A stretch of 64,000 bases of DNA from Micavibrio_A sp964539025. Lineage in GTDB: Bacteria > Pseudomonadota > Alphaproteobacteria > Micavibrionales > Micavibrionaceae. The stretch is taken from positions 310,001-374,000 of the forward strand of contig CAZIFA010000001.1 of the NCBI GenBank assembly GCA_964539025.1, written 5' to 3'. Within the stretch, counting starts at the first letter, position 1, and the number at the start of each line of letters is the position of its first letter. This document shows, one piece after another, positions 16,306-25,705 of this stretch. A program made the position numbers and the translations under genes. The notes beneath the pieces are model-generated. The model was not told where the DNA came from. It was given only the letters and a program-made list of their open reading frames with translations, and did no database searches.

Positions 16306-17103
16306 CTAAACGAAAATCTTACCTTCAAGGAACGTCAACGCCTTGCCGCCGATCTGAACGCGGTCGCCTTTTAGTTCGCAGTAAAGCGTGCCGCCGCGGG
16401 GCGATAGCTGTTTGGCCACCATCTTTGTCTTGCCCAGACGTTCCGCCCAAAAAGGGATCAGGTTGCAATGGGTGGAACCCGTGACGGGGTCTTCCTCGAT
16501 GCCGTCGCCCGCGCAAAAGAAACGGCTGACGAAATCGCATCCGTCTTCCGGCGATGCTTCGGCGGTGACGAGCGTGAATTTGCCGCCTTGCCCTAGAATT
16601 TTATAATCCGGATTCATATCGCGGATGGTTTTGCTGTCGGGATAGACGAGCATATAATCCCGGCTGACATAAATTTCCAATGGCTGCGCACCAAGCCCTT
16701 GCGCGATACAGGCGGGAATATCCTTGATCGGTTGCGGCGGACGGCTGGGAAAATCCAGATAGAGCATGTCGCCTTTACGCTCGACACTCAAATCACCCAC
16801 CTGCCGCGTTTTGAATTTAACCGTATCGCCCTTATGTCCCAGATGATTGAAAATCACATGGGAAGAAGCAAGGGTCGCATGACCGCATAAATCGATCTCT
16901 GACATCGGCGTGAACCATGTGATATCGTAATAATCACCGCGCGGCACGATAAACGCGGTCTCGGATAAATTGTTTTCCATCGCGATTTTTTGCATCAGAT
17001 CATTGGGAAGCCATTCGTTGAGAACCACCACGGCGGCGGGGTTGCCCTTGAACAGGGCATCCGTGAATGCATCAACCTGATAAATCGGAAACGACCTAGT
17101 CAT
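16306..17103 (-). CDS. PhzF-family isomerase-like protein
   Basis: A 265-residue protein of the PhzF/diaminopimelate-epimerase fold, a family of isomerases acting without cofactors. The catalytic Glu is in MENNLSETAF, followed by the paired-domain motifs LCGHATLASSHV and, in the second half, DPVTGSTHCNLIPFWAE. The substrate is unknown. ATG 17103 gives the usual start TRSFPIYQVDAF; its first bases overlap the PBP1A stop codon, so the two genes are coupled. Confidence 0.92.
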   Translation of the reverse strand: MTRSFPIYQVDAFTDALFKGNPAAVVVLNEWLPNDLMQKIAMENNLSETAFIVPRGDYYDITWFTPMSEIDLCGHATLASSHVIFNHLGHKGDTVKFKTRQVGDLSVERKGDMLYLDFPSRPPQPIKDIPACIAQGLGAQPLEIYVSRDYMLVYPDSKTIRDMNPDYKILGQGGKFTLVTAEASPEDGCDFVSRFFCAGDGIEEDPVTGSTHCNLIPFWAERLGKTKMVAKQLSPRGGTLYCELKGDRVQIGGKALTFLEGKIFV

Positions 17104-19081
17104 TATACTGAATCTTGCCTTTGTCTTGCATATTGTTGGGTTTGTATTGCGGAATTTCGCCATTTTCGCCGGGCAGCATCGGATCGCCATCTTCGCCGCC
17201 GCCGATCAAACGACCGAGTAAGTCCTGAAAGCTGAAGTCAGACGATACGCTCATCACGTCATAGTATTTTTTAGCGGGCTTGGCGCTCGCTGTCGTCATG
17301 ATTTCGCGCCACACGGGGGCGGGGACGAGGCCGCCTGTCACGCGCTTCATCGGTGAATTGTCGTCGTTGCCGAACCAAACGGCGGCGGCATAGGTGTTTG
17401 TGAAACCAATGAACCACGCGTCACGGAAATCCTGTGACGTTCCGGTTTTTCCGGCGGCGGTGTAGGGGCCTTGCGCCGCCTGTCCGGTGCCGTACTGCAC
17501 GACGGATTGCATCATGCCGGTGATCTGGGAAACATAGCCGCGACTGACAACCTGCCTCGCCGAACGTTCTTTTGGTTGTTCATAGAGGAGCTTGCCCTCG
17601 CTGTCATGAACGCTGACGATGGCAAAAGGTTCGACCGCCACGCCACCGCGCCCGATCGTCGCATAGGCGGTTGCCATCTCCAACATTGAAACTCCGGAAG
17701 CGCCGAGCGCCAAGGATAAATTCGGTTCCAGATCGGATGTAATGCCAAGGCGTCTTGCAAGGCCGATAACTTCCTGCGGTCCTATATCTTGCATCAATTG
17801 TACGGATACGGTGTTGAGCGAGCGGGTGAGCGCCTCGGTCAGCGAAACCTCGCCGTAATATTCGCCGCCGTAATTCTTGGGCGTGTAACCGTTGATCGAA
17901 ATTGGTGCGTCCATGATGATCGAATTGGGGTTCCATCCATGTTCCAGCGCGCTCAGATAAACTATCGGCTTAAAGGACGAACCGGGAGAACGCAGCGCGT
18001 TCGTCACGCGATTATATTCGGATAAATCGTAATCGCGTCCGCCGACCATAGCGACGATGGCACCATCAAGACCAAGCACAACCGCTGCGCCTTGGGAAAG
18101 TTTATATGTATCGGCATAGGTGAGAACGGCTTTGGTGATCGCGGCTTCGGCGGTAGATTGAATATCACGATCCAGCGTGGTCTCTACGACGATATCTTCC
18201 TTAGGCAGGCCGATAATGCCCTCAACCTGCGAGACGATGTAATCGGTGTAATAGCGCAGAGTGTCGCCAGAAGACGGTTTGCGCGGTGGCGAAGGCGGCA
18301 TCTTGTCGAGTTTTTTAAATTCTGCTTCTTCCAAGAACCCGGCATCTTCCATCGCGGCTAAAACGACGCGCGTTCGCTGCGCCGACAGGCTGGGGTTGGA
18401 GGAGGGGGAATAACGCGAAGGCGCTTTGAGCAATCCTGCAATCGTCGCCGCCTCGCGGATGGTGAGTTGTTTGGCGGGCTTGTTGAAATACACGCGGGCC
18501 GCTGCATCGATTCCATAAGCACCCGCGCCTAGATACACCCGGTTTAAATACGCGCTCAGGATTTCATCCTTGGTCAGCTTCGTCTCAAGCCATATGGCGA
18601 GCATAGCTTCCTGAATCTTCCGCTTCAATGTCCGCTCGCGCGATAAGAACAGGTTCTTGGCAAGCTGCTGCGTTATCGTCGATCCACCCTGCACGAACCC
18701 GCCGTGGAGGATGTTGACGCCGAACGCGCGTATAATGCCGAGCGGGTCTAGCCCGAAATGGTAGTAAAAACGCCTGTCTTCGGTTGCGAGAATCGCTTGC
18801 GCCACATGCGGCGGTAGGTCTTTGACGTTGACGGTCTCGCCCTTGATATCGCCATACCGGTCTATGATCGTGCCGTCATTGGCCTTGATCGTGATGGTCG
18901 GCCGGCGTTCAAAAATCATCTGTTCTGTGATGTCGGGCAATTCACGCGCGAACCATGCCAGCGTCAGACCGAGGACGAGGGCCGCCCACAAACCCGCCAC
19001 GAACACCCATTTGATCGTTCCGCCGATAAATCCCATGCCGCTCTCTTGCTTCTTCTTTTTCTTCTTTGTTGTCTTGGGCAT
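17096..19081 (-). CDS. mrcA: Penicillin-binding protein 1A, bifunctional glycosyltransferase-transpeptidase
   Basis: Polymerises and crosslinks peptidoglycan at the inner membrane. The 661-residue chain starts with a Lys-rich cytoplasmic tail (about residues 5-12) and one membrane segment (about 24-45). The GT51 domain has EDRRFYYHFG and GGSTITQQLAKNLFL. The transpeptidase domain has SSFKP (nucleophile Ser), the SLNT triad and KTGTSQDFRDAW. ATG 19081 is chosen; an upstream TTG frame would add 12 residues. It is shorter than enteric PBP1A, lacking the large inserted domain. Confidence 0.94.
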   Translation of the reverse strand: MPKTTKKKKKKQESGMGFIGGTIKWVFVAGLWAALVLGLTLAWFARELPDITEQMIFERRPTITIKANDGTIIDRYGDIKGETVNVKDLPPHVAQAILATEDRRFYYHFGLDPLGIIRAFGVNILHGGFVQGGSTITQQLAKNLFLSRERTLKRKIQEAMLAIWLETKLTKDEILSAYLNRVYLGAGAYGIDAAARVYFNKPAKQLTIREAATIAGLLKAPSRYSPSSNPSLSAQRTRVVLAAMEDAGFLEEAEFKKLDKMPPSPPRKPSSGDTLRYYTDYIVSQVEGIIGLPKEDIVVETTLDRDIQSTAEAAITKAVLTYADTYKLSQGAAVVLGLDGAIVAMVGGRDYDLSEYNRVTNALRSPGSSFKPIVYLSALEHGWNPNSIIMDAPISINGYTPKNYGGEYYGEVSLTEALTRSLNTVSVQLMQDIGPQEVIGLARRLGITSDLEPNLSLALGASGVSMLEMATAYATIGRGGVAVEPFAIVSVHDSEGKLLYEQPKERSARQVVSRGYVSQITGMMQSVVQYGTGQAAQGPYTAAGKTGTSQDFRDAWFIGFTNTYAAAVWFGNDDNSPMKRVTGGLVPAPVWREIMTTASAKPAKKYYDVMSVSSDFSFQDLLGRLIGGGEDGDPMLPGENGEIPQYKPNNMQDKGKIQYND

Positions 19082-19170
19082 GGCTTCTAGGTCCGGAAAA
19101 TGGTGGAAGTATGACAATCTATTGAGATTTAAAGGAAAATGTCGTTTTTCTCAACGATTAAAGCGTTGGT

Positions 19171-20598
19171 TTACAGTAAAAATACCGTTGCTAGCCCTAA
19201 AAACGCGAAGAAACCCACCACGTCGGTTACGGTCGTCAGGAAGATCGACGATGAAATGGCGGGGTCTTGTCCGAACCGGTTCAGAACAATAGGGATGCCT
19301 GCGCCGAACAATCCCGCGCAGATAAGGTTGATGACCATCGCCATGGCGATGACGATTCCGAGTGTTTGATTGTCGAACCAGAACGCGGCGATGCAGCCTA
19401 TCAACACCGCGAACACGCATCCGTTGATCAATCCGACCAATCCTTCTTTCATAACCGCTCGCATAGAGTTAGCGCTCGACAATTCCCGCATAGCGATAGC
19501 GCGTACAGCCACGGCAAGCGCTTGCGTGCCCGCATTGCCGCCCATCCCGGCGACGATGGGCATGAGGGCTGCAAGCGCCACGACCTTTTCAATGGTTGCG
19601 CCGAACATCGAAACAACACCCGCCGCCATGAACGCGGTTACAAGGTTGACGATCAGCCAGCGCGAGCGCGAATAGCTTGTTTGCAGAACCGCGCTGTACA
19701 AATCGCTTTCCTCAACCCCTGCAAGTTTGAGTATGTCTTCCTGTGCTTCTTCGTCGATAACGTCCAAAACGTCGTCGATGGTGATCACACCGATAAGCCG
19801 TCCGTCTTCGTCCACGACAGGCGCGGAACCCAAATCTTCGCGGCGGAATAAGTGTGCGACTTCTTCCTGGTCCATCGTGGCGGGGACGAGGTGGATGCTT
19901 TCACGCGTCAGTTCGTTGATTTTTTCGGATCGCTTGGCGCGGATGAGTTTGCTCAGCGGAATTTCGCCCACCACGTGATAATAAGGGTCAATGACGATCA
20001 GATCGTAAAACTCATCGGGCAACTCTTCGCTCGCGGCTCGCATATAATCGATGGTTTTTCCCACCGTCCAGAATTGAGGGATAGCCACATATTCCCGCTG
20101 CATCAATCGGCCTGCGGATTCTTCGGGGTAATTCAAACCCTCTTCCATGGCAACGCGGTTTTTGGCCGAAAGATTTCTTAAAATCTCTTTTTGAAAGGCC
20201 GGATCGAGATCGATGATCAAATCCAGCGCGTCGTCCGATTCCAATTCGGCGATGATCCGTGCCACCGCGACGGGCGGCATGTCCGATAAAATCACTTCAC
20301 GCAATTCGGGGTCGAGGTGCGAATAGACAGGCGGGTCGATCAGATCAGCGTATTTGTCGAGGAATATCTGACGGCGTTCGCGGTCGATTTTGTGAAACAG
20401 TTCGGCAATATCGGCTTCGCTCAGATCGTAGAGAAGGGTTCGTAAGGTTTCAACGTCATCTTCTTCGAGCGCGCGTCCGATATCGGCAATAATATGATCG
20501 TTCAACGAGAAGCCGTCTTCAGCAACTTCTTCGAGTATTTCGGCCGTGGTCTCTGGGCCCTTTTCGTTGATCGAAGAGGGCGGAAGTATCTCGGTCAT
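19171..20598 (-). CDS. mgtE: Magnesium transporter MgtE
   Basis: A Mg2+ channel of 475 residues. An acidic N-terminal superhelical domain (ends near residue 130) precedes two CBS domains (about 140-260, including DEDGRLIGVITIDDVLDVI) and five membrane helices. The transport signature PIVAGMGGNAGTQALA lies in the membrane part. GGAAGA five bases before the ATG supports the start. The CBS and N domains normally close the pore when cytoplasmic Mg2+ is high, so regulation is probably at protein level; no M-box was seen in the short leader. Confidence 0.95.
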   Translation of the reverse strand: MTEILPPSSINEKGPETTAEILEEVAEDGFSLNDHIIADIGRALEEDDVETLRTLLYDLSEADIAELFHKIDRERRQIFLDKYADLIDPPVYSHLDPELREVILSDMPPVAVARIIAELESDDALDLIIDLDPAFQKEILRNLSAKNRVAMEEGLNYPEESAGRLMQREYVAIPQFWTVGKTIDYMRAASEELPDEFYDLIVIDPYYHVVGEIPLSKLIRAKRSEKINELTRESIHLVPATMDQEEVAHLFRREDLGSAPVVDEDGRLIGVITIDDVLDVIDEEAQEDILKLAGVEESDLYSAVLQTSYSRSRWLIVNLVTAFMAAGVVSMFGATIEKVVALAALMPIVAGMGGNAGTQALAVAVRAIAMRELSSANSMRAVMKEGLVGLINGCVFAVLIGCIAAFWFDNQTLGIVIAMAMVINLICAGLFGAGIPIVLNRFGQDPAISSSIFLTTVTDVVGFFAFLGLATVFLL

Positions 20599-20625
20599 AA
20601 TCGTCTTCCGCAGGCATGTTAAATT

Positions 20626-21522
20626 CTATCGTTGAGAAGCTTCCGGCCCTGACCGCCTAACAAAACGGACTGGTCTTGTTTCAAGTTTATCGTCCGAAGA
20701 CCCGGATGTAATACGGCCTTCACGAAGCGCAACGTATTCGTGCTGCTCTAACATTCTTGCAGTGCTGGTGATAGAGCATGTCCAGCTCTCTTTTAACTTT
20801 ATTGTTTTTAGCAAAGGATAGTCTTGAGTTCTTTCCGCAGGGCCGATAAGCGCGTCGGACAAAGAGCCTTCGATAACCTCCGTGGGAGGAACGACCCATT
20901 CCCCGTTGTATTTTCCTTCGAGGACAAATTCACGAAAAGAGCCGTCGCTATATGAGTAATCGTCGGGGCGCTGAAATTCGGGGGCGGGTCGACGGAACCC
21001 GTCATGACCATGAAAGCCCTTCAAGTGCGCTATACGTTTAAATGCTTCGGCAAGCGTTCCTTTGAATGGCTGGCCGTTCTTATCGGTCAAATTTTCTGGC
21101 GCAGCATACATATCGAAAAGCAGGACAGGCCCTTTCATGTGCTTTTGCTTGTATTTAGGATTGCTCCAGAGATATCCGATGCCGAAATAAATGCCTTCTT
21201 CGGGCACCGGCGTTCCAAGATCATGAGACAAACGTTTTTCTGCTGGGCTCAATCGCCGTAAGGCAGCACCTTTTTCTGACCTCAGGGTGCCTGATAGTTT
21301 TAGAAGTTCTTCCGATTCAGGTCGCAGGTCAGGAAGGGCCTCCCAAAGTTTTGAAACAAGAGTGGGGTCGTTATTCGCAGTGGCGTACTTTGATGTGGCC
21401 GCAATTGCACGGAGAATCTCCATCTTAAATTCCCAGCCGCGCGTTTTAATGGACTTGATCGCTGCTTCTATATCTTCCGGGGTTTCGATCGGCTTATGGG
21501 CTGGTTTTGCTGCTTGCGGCAT
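20626..21522 (-). CDS. Unrecognised 298-residue protein
   Basis: A soluble protein starting MPQAAKPAHKPIETPEDIEAA with AAGGAG before the ATG. The first third is helical; the middle has IYFGIGYLWSNPKY and PVLLFDMYAAPENLTDKNG, and a polar region follows (HGHDGFRRPAPEF, DDYSYSDGSFREFV). The C-terminus is Arg/Ser-rich. No family or catalytic motif was recognised. It sits 20 bp after the malic enzyme gene on the same strand, so it may share its transcript. Confidence 0.65.
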   Translation of the reverse strand: MPQAAKPAHKPIETPEDIEAAIKSIKTRGWEFKMEILRAIAATSKYATANNDPTLVSKLWEALPDLRPESEELLKLSGTLRSEKGAALRRLSPAEKRLSHDLGTPVPEEGIYFGIGYLWSNPKYKQKHMKGPVLLFDMYAAPENLTDKNGQPFKGTLAEAFKRIAHLKGFHGHDGFRRPAPEFQRPDDYSYSDGSFREFVLEGKYNGEWVVPPTEVIEGSLSDALIGPAERTQDYPLLKTIKLKESWTCSITSTARMLEQHEYVALREGRITSGSSDDKLETRPVRFVRRSGPEASQR

Positions 21523-21541
21523 GTACAGAACTCCTTAATTA

Positions 21542-23836
21542 TTATTTCTTACCTGTCTGCTCGTCCTGATACGCCTGTACCGCAACCGATGCGATGGCCG
21601 ACACGTTCAAGATACCGCGCGTCGTGACCGATGACGTTAGGATATACGAAGGGATCGAAACGCCCAAGAGCATAGGGCCGATTGGGATGGCTTCTCCCAG
21701 AACTTTTATCAGGTTGAAGGAGATATTGGCCGCTTCGAGGTTTGGCATGATCAACAAATTCGCTTCGCCCTTAAGGGTCGAATTGGGCATAAGGTTCTTA
21801 CGAATGGTCTCCGACAGCGCCGTGTCAGCATGCATTTCCCCATCGACTTCAAGGCTCGGGTCGCGCTGTTTGATATCGATCGTGGCCGAGCGCATTTTGC
21901 ACGCGCTGCCGCCCTGATGCGATCCGAAATTGGAATAGGAGAGAAGGGCCACTTTCGGAATGATCCCGAAACGACGGATTTCCTCTGCGGCCATCAACGT
22001 CATTTCCGATATTTGCGAAATGCTGGGGTCCGGGTTTACATGTGTGTCACAGATAAAGAAAATTCCCTTGGGGAGAAGAAGCGCACGCAAGGCTGCTGCG
22101 GTTTCAACGCCGGGCTTGAGGCCGATAATATCGACCACATGCTTCATATGGTCCTTGAAATCGCCGACCGTGCCGCAGACGATGGAATCTGCTTGGCCTA
22201 ATTTTACCATCAGCGCGCCGATGATCGTCGTGTTGGTACGGACTTGGAGTTTGGCGACGGCGGGTGTGACGCCGCGGCGTTCCATGATTTTGTGATAGGT
22301 TTCCCAGTAGGATTTGTAGCGTGGGTCGTCCTGCGGATCGACGAGATCGAAATCCTTGCCTTCGACCATGCGAAGACGCAGGCGTTTAATGCGTGTCATC
22401 ACAACTTCGCGGCGGCCTATCACGATAGGCTGGGCCACTTTTTCATCTAGCACCATCTGGATGGCACGAAGAACATGATCTTCCTCGCCTTCGCAATATA
22501 CGATGCGCTTGGGGTTGTTCTTGGCGTAATTGAACAGCGGGCGCATGACCATGGTCGAACGCGCGTTGTTCTGTTGCAGCTTCTCCTTATATGCATTCCA
22601 ATCCTTAATGGGACGCACGGCGACGCCGGAATCCATCGCGGCTTTGGCGACAGCCATAGGCAGATCGATGATCAAACGCGGATCGAATGGTTTTGGGATC
22701 ATGTAGGTAGGGCCGAATTCCAGAGACTCGCCCGGATAGGCGGCGATGACCTCATCGGTTGCTTCGCGGCGGGCGAGGGCGGCGATGGCTTTCACGCACG
22801 CGATTTTCATTTCTTCGTTGATCGCTGTCGCGCCGACATCGAGCGCACCTCTGAAGATGAACGGGAAGCACAGAACATTGTTCACCTGATTGGGGTAATC
22901 GGAACGTCCCGTGCAGATGATCGCATCGGGTTTACCTTTGAGCGCTTCGGATGGCATGATTTCCGGCGTGGGGTTGGAGAGCGCCATGATCAACGGCGCA
23001 TCCGCCATTTTCTTGACCTGCTCGGAATTCAAAACATTCGGCCCCGAAAGTCCGAGGAATAAATCCGCGCCTTCGAGCGCGTCTTCAAGCGTTCTCGCAT
23101 TCGTCTGGTTGGCAAATTTTTCCTTATACGGGTCCATGCCCTCCTTGCGACCTTTATAGATAACGCCTTTACGATCGCAGACGATGATGTTGTCTTTGGG
23201 CAATCCCAAAGCGTGCAGAAGATGCAGGCAGGCCAATGCCGATGCGCCCGCGCCGTTGGCGACAAGCTTCACATCCGTAATCTTGCGGCCTTTCAATTCC
23301 AGCCAGTTCAAAAACGCAGCAGAAACAATAATCGCCGTGCCGTGCTGGTCGTCATGGAAGACCGGAATTTTCATGCGCTCGCGCAATCTACGCTCGATCT
23401 CAAAACATTCCGGCGCCTTGATGTCTTCAAGATTAATTCCGCCGAAGCTCGGCTCCATGCGCGCAACGCATTCGACAAACGCATCGATCCCTTTTTCATC
23501 GATCTCGATATCGAAGGAATCGATATTCGCGAATTTCTTGAACAGGACGGATTTACCTTCCATCACTGGCTTCGATGCTAGCGCGCCGATATCGCCAAGG
23601 CCTAGCACGGCGGTGCCGTTCGAAATAACCGCGACGATATTCCCGCGCGATGTGTAATCGAGCGCTTTGAGTGGATCTTTTTCAATCTCGAGGCAGGGAA
23701 TGGCAACGCCCGGTGAATAGGCGAGGGACAAATCCCGCTGTGTCGCGAGCGACGTTGTCGGCTTGATCGAAATTTTTCCGGGCGTGGGAAGCCTATGGTA
23801 ATCGAGAGCGGCTTCGCGGAGTTCGTCGTCGGACAT
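21542..23836 (-). CDS. maeB: NADP-dependent malic enzyme with phosphotransacetylase-like domain
   Basis: Oxidatively decarboxylates malate to pyruvate, yielding NADPH. The 764-residue MaeB architecture is clear: malic enzyme domain at 1-430 (YSPGVAIPC, NGTAVLGLGDIG, the metal segment FHDDQHGTAI, NGAGASALA) and a phosphate-acetyl/butyryltransferase-like domain from about 430 (VYCEGEEDHVLRA to EANISFNLIKVLGEA). In studied MaeB proteins the second domain is regulatory, sensing acetyl-CoA, without transferase activity. AAAGG nine bases before the ATG supports the start. Confidence 0.96.
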   Translation of the reverse strand: MSDDELREAALDYHRLPTPGKISIKPTTSLATQRDLSLAYSPGVAIPCLEIEKDPLKALDYTSRGNIVAVISNGTAVLGLGDIGALASKPVMEGKSVLFKKFANIDSFDIEIDEKGIDAFVECVARMEPSFGGINLEDIKAPECFEIERRLRERMKIPVFHDDQHGTAIIVSAAFLNWLELKGRKITDVKLVANGAGASALACLHLLHALGLPKDNIIVCDRKGVIYKGRKEGMDPYKEKFANQTNARTLEDALEGADLFLGLSGPNVLNSEQVKKMADAPLIMALSNPTPEIMPSEALKGKPDAIICTGRSDYPNQVNNVLCFPFIFRGALDVGATAINEEMKIACVKAIAALARREATDEVIAAYPGESLEFGPTYMIPKPFDPRLIIDLPMAVAKAAMDSGVAVRPIKDWNAYKEKLQQNNARSTMVMRPLFNYAKNNPKRIVYCEGEEDHVLRAIQMVLDEKVAQPIVIGRREVVMTRIKRLRLRMVEGKDFDLVDPQDDPRYKSYWETYHKIMERRGVTPAVAKLQVRTNTTIIGALMVKLGQADSIVCGTVGDFKDHMKHVVDIIGLKPGVETAAALRALLLPKGIFFICDTHVNPDPSISQISEMTLMAAEEIRRFGIIPKVALLSYSNFGSHQGGSACKMRSATIDIKQRDPSLEVDGEMHADTALSETIRKNLMPNSTLKGEANLLIMPNLEAANISFNLIKVLGEAIPIGPMLLGVSIPSYILTSSVTTRGILNVSAIASVAVQAYQDEQTGKK

Positions 23837-23891
23837 GATGATGCCTTTGATAAGAAATTAATATAACCCGCCCTTCTTCGAAGAAGAAGGA

Positions 23892-23978
23892 TGGTGCGCC
23901 CAAGAAGACTCGAACTTCCACGGGATTTCTCCCACAGCGACCTCAACGCTGCGCGTCTACCAATTCCGCCATGGGCGC
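23892..23978 (-). tRNA. tRNA-Leu (GAG)
   Basis: The minus strand folds as a class II tRNA of 87 bases including an encoded CCA. Acceptor GCGCCCA pairs with TGGGCGC, the D-loop contains GGTAGAC, anticodon arms CAGCG/CGCTG enclose TTGAGGT with anticodon GAG, a long variable arm follows, and the T-arm is GTTCGAGTC. It reads CTC/CTT leucine codons. Confidence 0.95.
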
Positions 23979-24111
23979 GGTTTTGTCTTTTAAGACAGAG
24001 GTTTCCTATCAAACCGCGAGGGGTGGGGCAAGCCATTCCCTCGCTGCGATGCAAGATATCTAGAGAAACAGAGCAGGGGCGTCAACGATTAATGAAAATA
24101 TTAAAAATTAA

Positions 24112-24192
24112 CGTCATCCCGAGCGAATCCGAGGGATCTTTAGTCTATCCGTTCTGTCATAGATTCCTCACCCTAAAGGGTTCGGAATGACG
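24112..24192. repeat. CGTCAT/ATGACG-ended palindrome
   Basis: Starts CGTCATCCCGAGCGAA and ends TTCGGAATGACG, with an inner TGTCAT near the centre; a degenerate member of the TGTCAT family. It lies just upstream of the lipB promoter. Confidence 0.65.
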
Positions 24193-24204
24193 AGGAAGGG
24201 TAAG

Positions 24205-24233
24205 GTGACAATAACAGACCGATGCGCTAAATA
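24205..24233 (+). promoter_or_regulatory. Leaderless-type promoter of lipB
   Basis: -35 GTGACA (24205-24210), a 17-bp spacer and -10 TAAATA (24228-24233). Seven bases (CCCTCCC) separate it from the ATG and no ribosome-binding site is present. Confidence 0.5.
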
Positions 24234-24240
24234 CCCTCCC

Positions 24241-24870
24241 ATGGAAATCCGCACCTCCCAGACCCCAGTCGAATATCCCGTGGCCTTGCAGGTCATGGAA
24301 GACCGCGTGGCTGCCATCAAGGAGGGCGAGAAGGAGGAGCTATTATGGCTTCTCGAACATCCACCCCTCTACACAGGCGGGACGAGCGCGAAGCCAGCCG
24401 ACCTTCTCGATGCCCGTTTCCCGGTTTTCGAAACCGGACGGGGCGGGGAATACACCTATCACGGGCCGGGTCAGCGCGTGGGCTATGTGATGTTAAATCT
24501 AAAAAATCGCCAACAAGATCCTGATATAAAAAAATATGTCTGCGGTTTAGAAGAATGGATGATCCGCTCTCTGGCGCATTTCGATGTCAAAGGTGAACGG
24601 CGTAAAGGCAGGGTGGGTATCTGGGTTGTCACGCCCTCGGGCGAAAAGAAAATCGCCGCCATCGGCGTGCGCATCCGCCACTGGGTGACTTACCATGGTG
24701 TCTCCGTGAACCTGAACCCCGACCTGTCGCATTTTAAGGGCATCGTCCCCTGCGGAATCAGTGAGTTCGGGGTAACGTCGCTTCATGATCTGGGCAAAAA
24801 AATAACCATGGTCGATCTGGATCGCGCCATGGTTACGGAATTTGATAAAGTCTTTGGGCCTACCGCGTAG
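24241..24870 (+). CDS. lipB: Lipoyl(octanoyl) transferase
   Basis: Moves octanoyl groups from ACP to lipoyl-carrier proteins such as GcvH. The 209-residue protein has HPPLYTGGTS, the RGGEYTYHGPGQRVGY signature, the KKIAAIGVRIRHWVTYHG catalytic Lys region and the nucleophile Cys of IVPCGI. ATG 24241 gives the family start; upstream frame carries no homology. Its 3' end overlaps the tail of the next, oppositely oriented gene by 11 bp. GcvH, an expected client, is encoded at 47.7 kb; lipA is not in the window. Confidence 0.96.
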   Translation: MEIRTSQTPVEYPVALQVMEDRVAAIKEGEKEELLWLLEHPPLYTGGTSAKPADLLDARFPVFETGRGGEYTYHGPGQRVGYVMLNLKNRQQDPDIKKYVCGLEEWMIRSLAHFDVKGERRKGRVGIWVVTPSGEKKIAAIGVRIRHWVTYHGVSVNLNPDLSHFKGIVPCGISEFGVTSLHDLGKKITMVDLDRAMVTEFDKVFGPTA

Positions 24871-25258
24871 GGGCCGGGGCGGCTTGTCGCGACAAGGAAA
24901 ATTCCCGCGCCTTCTGTATAATTTCCGACGTGATTTTGTCCTTATTCGCCTTTGTGAGTCTTTCCAACTCTTCCAATGCGGCTTTATGTTCTTCCACAAC
25001 GCCGACTTTCACCTGAATCCAGTGAGGTTCGTGTGCACGGTAATCAAGACGGGCCAACCCTTTAAACATGCCGGCCACAATGACGGTTCCCGCTTCTCGG
25101 CTTTCAACAAAAGCTGCGATGTTGGGTTTCAAATCTCTCGCACCCGTTGAAGGCGCGCCTGTAACAAAGCATGGCAGGCCAAATTCAGAACCGATGCCGC
25201 GCGAATTCCATGCGGCGCCGTCACTCCAATCCATTTTCAAGTCTCTAGATGCACTCAT
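24860..25258 (-). CDS. Unrecognised 132-residue protein
   Basis: Starts MSASRDLKMDWSDGAAWNS with GGAG nine bases before ATG 25258; an ATG five codons upstream overlaps that site. The protein mixes a globular front (FGLPCFVTGAPSTG, AGTVIVAGMFKGLARLDY, HWIQVKVGVVEEH) with a Lys/Glu-rich helical end. It is soluble, and no family was recognised. It lies tail to tail with lipB and divergent from the 103-residue gene, with 135 bp of AT-rich DNA between. Confidence 0.65.
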   Translation of the reverse strand: MSASRDLKMDWSDGAAWNSRGIGSEFGLPCFVTGAPSTGARDLKPNIAAFVESREAGTVIVAGMFKGLARLDYRAHEPHWIQVKVGVVEEHKAALEELERLTKANKDKITSEIIQKAREFSLSRQAAPAPTR

Positions 25259-25393
25259 TTTATCTAACTCCATTTATTGAAACTAAACCTGTTTAGCATA
25301 AAACCCTTCGTTTGCCATATTTTTATTGTCTGGTTTTCATCACCCGGCATCCATGCTATATTCTTATGACAACATATAACAAGGGAGGAAACC

Positions 25394-25705
25394 ATGTCGC
25401 TGACCATTCTTCTGAACGCCGCCGTTTACGGCATGAGAACAAAAGACCGTTTGCACCTTTTACTTCCAAGAGATAGGGAAGATGTTCTTCAGGCAATGGA
25501 CAATTCTGATTGCGACTGTCTTCCATCAATAAGAATCGCAAAGGATTGGCTTAACGTCGCTGTTTCCACCTGTCATCTCGAACGTCTCGAAGATAGGGCC
25601 GTCGTGGCGGAATTTGAAACCAGGTTCGCCGCCATTCCGCTTCATACAGGTAATGAACCGGACTGGGAACCTCACGACTGGCAGCCTTTATTAAACGCTG
25701 CTTAA
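25394..25705 (+). CDS. Unrecognised 103-residue protein
   Basis: Has a strong ribosome-binding site, AAGGGAGGAAACC, before ATG 25394. The sequence starts MSLTILLNAAVYGMRTKDR and is Asp/Leu-rich, with two Cys near residue 40 (CDC) and a Trp-rich end (EPDWEPHDWQPLL). No domain was recognised. It overlaps the stop of the convergent N-formylglutamate amidohydrolase gene by four bases. Confidence 0.65.
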   Translation: MSLTILLNAAVYGMRTKDRLHLLLPRDREDVLQAMDNSDCDCLPSIRIAKDWLNVAVSTCHLERLEDRAVVAEFETRFAAIPLHTGNEPDWEPHDWQPLLNAA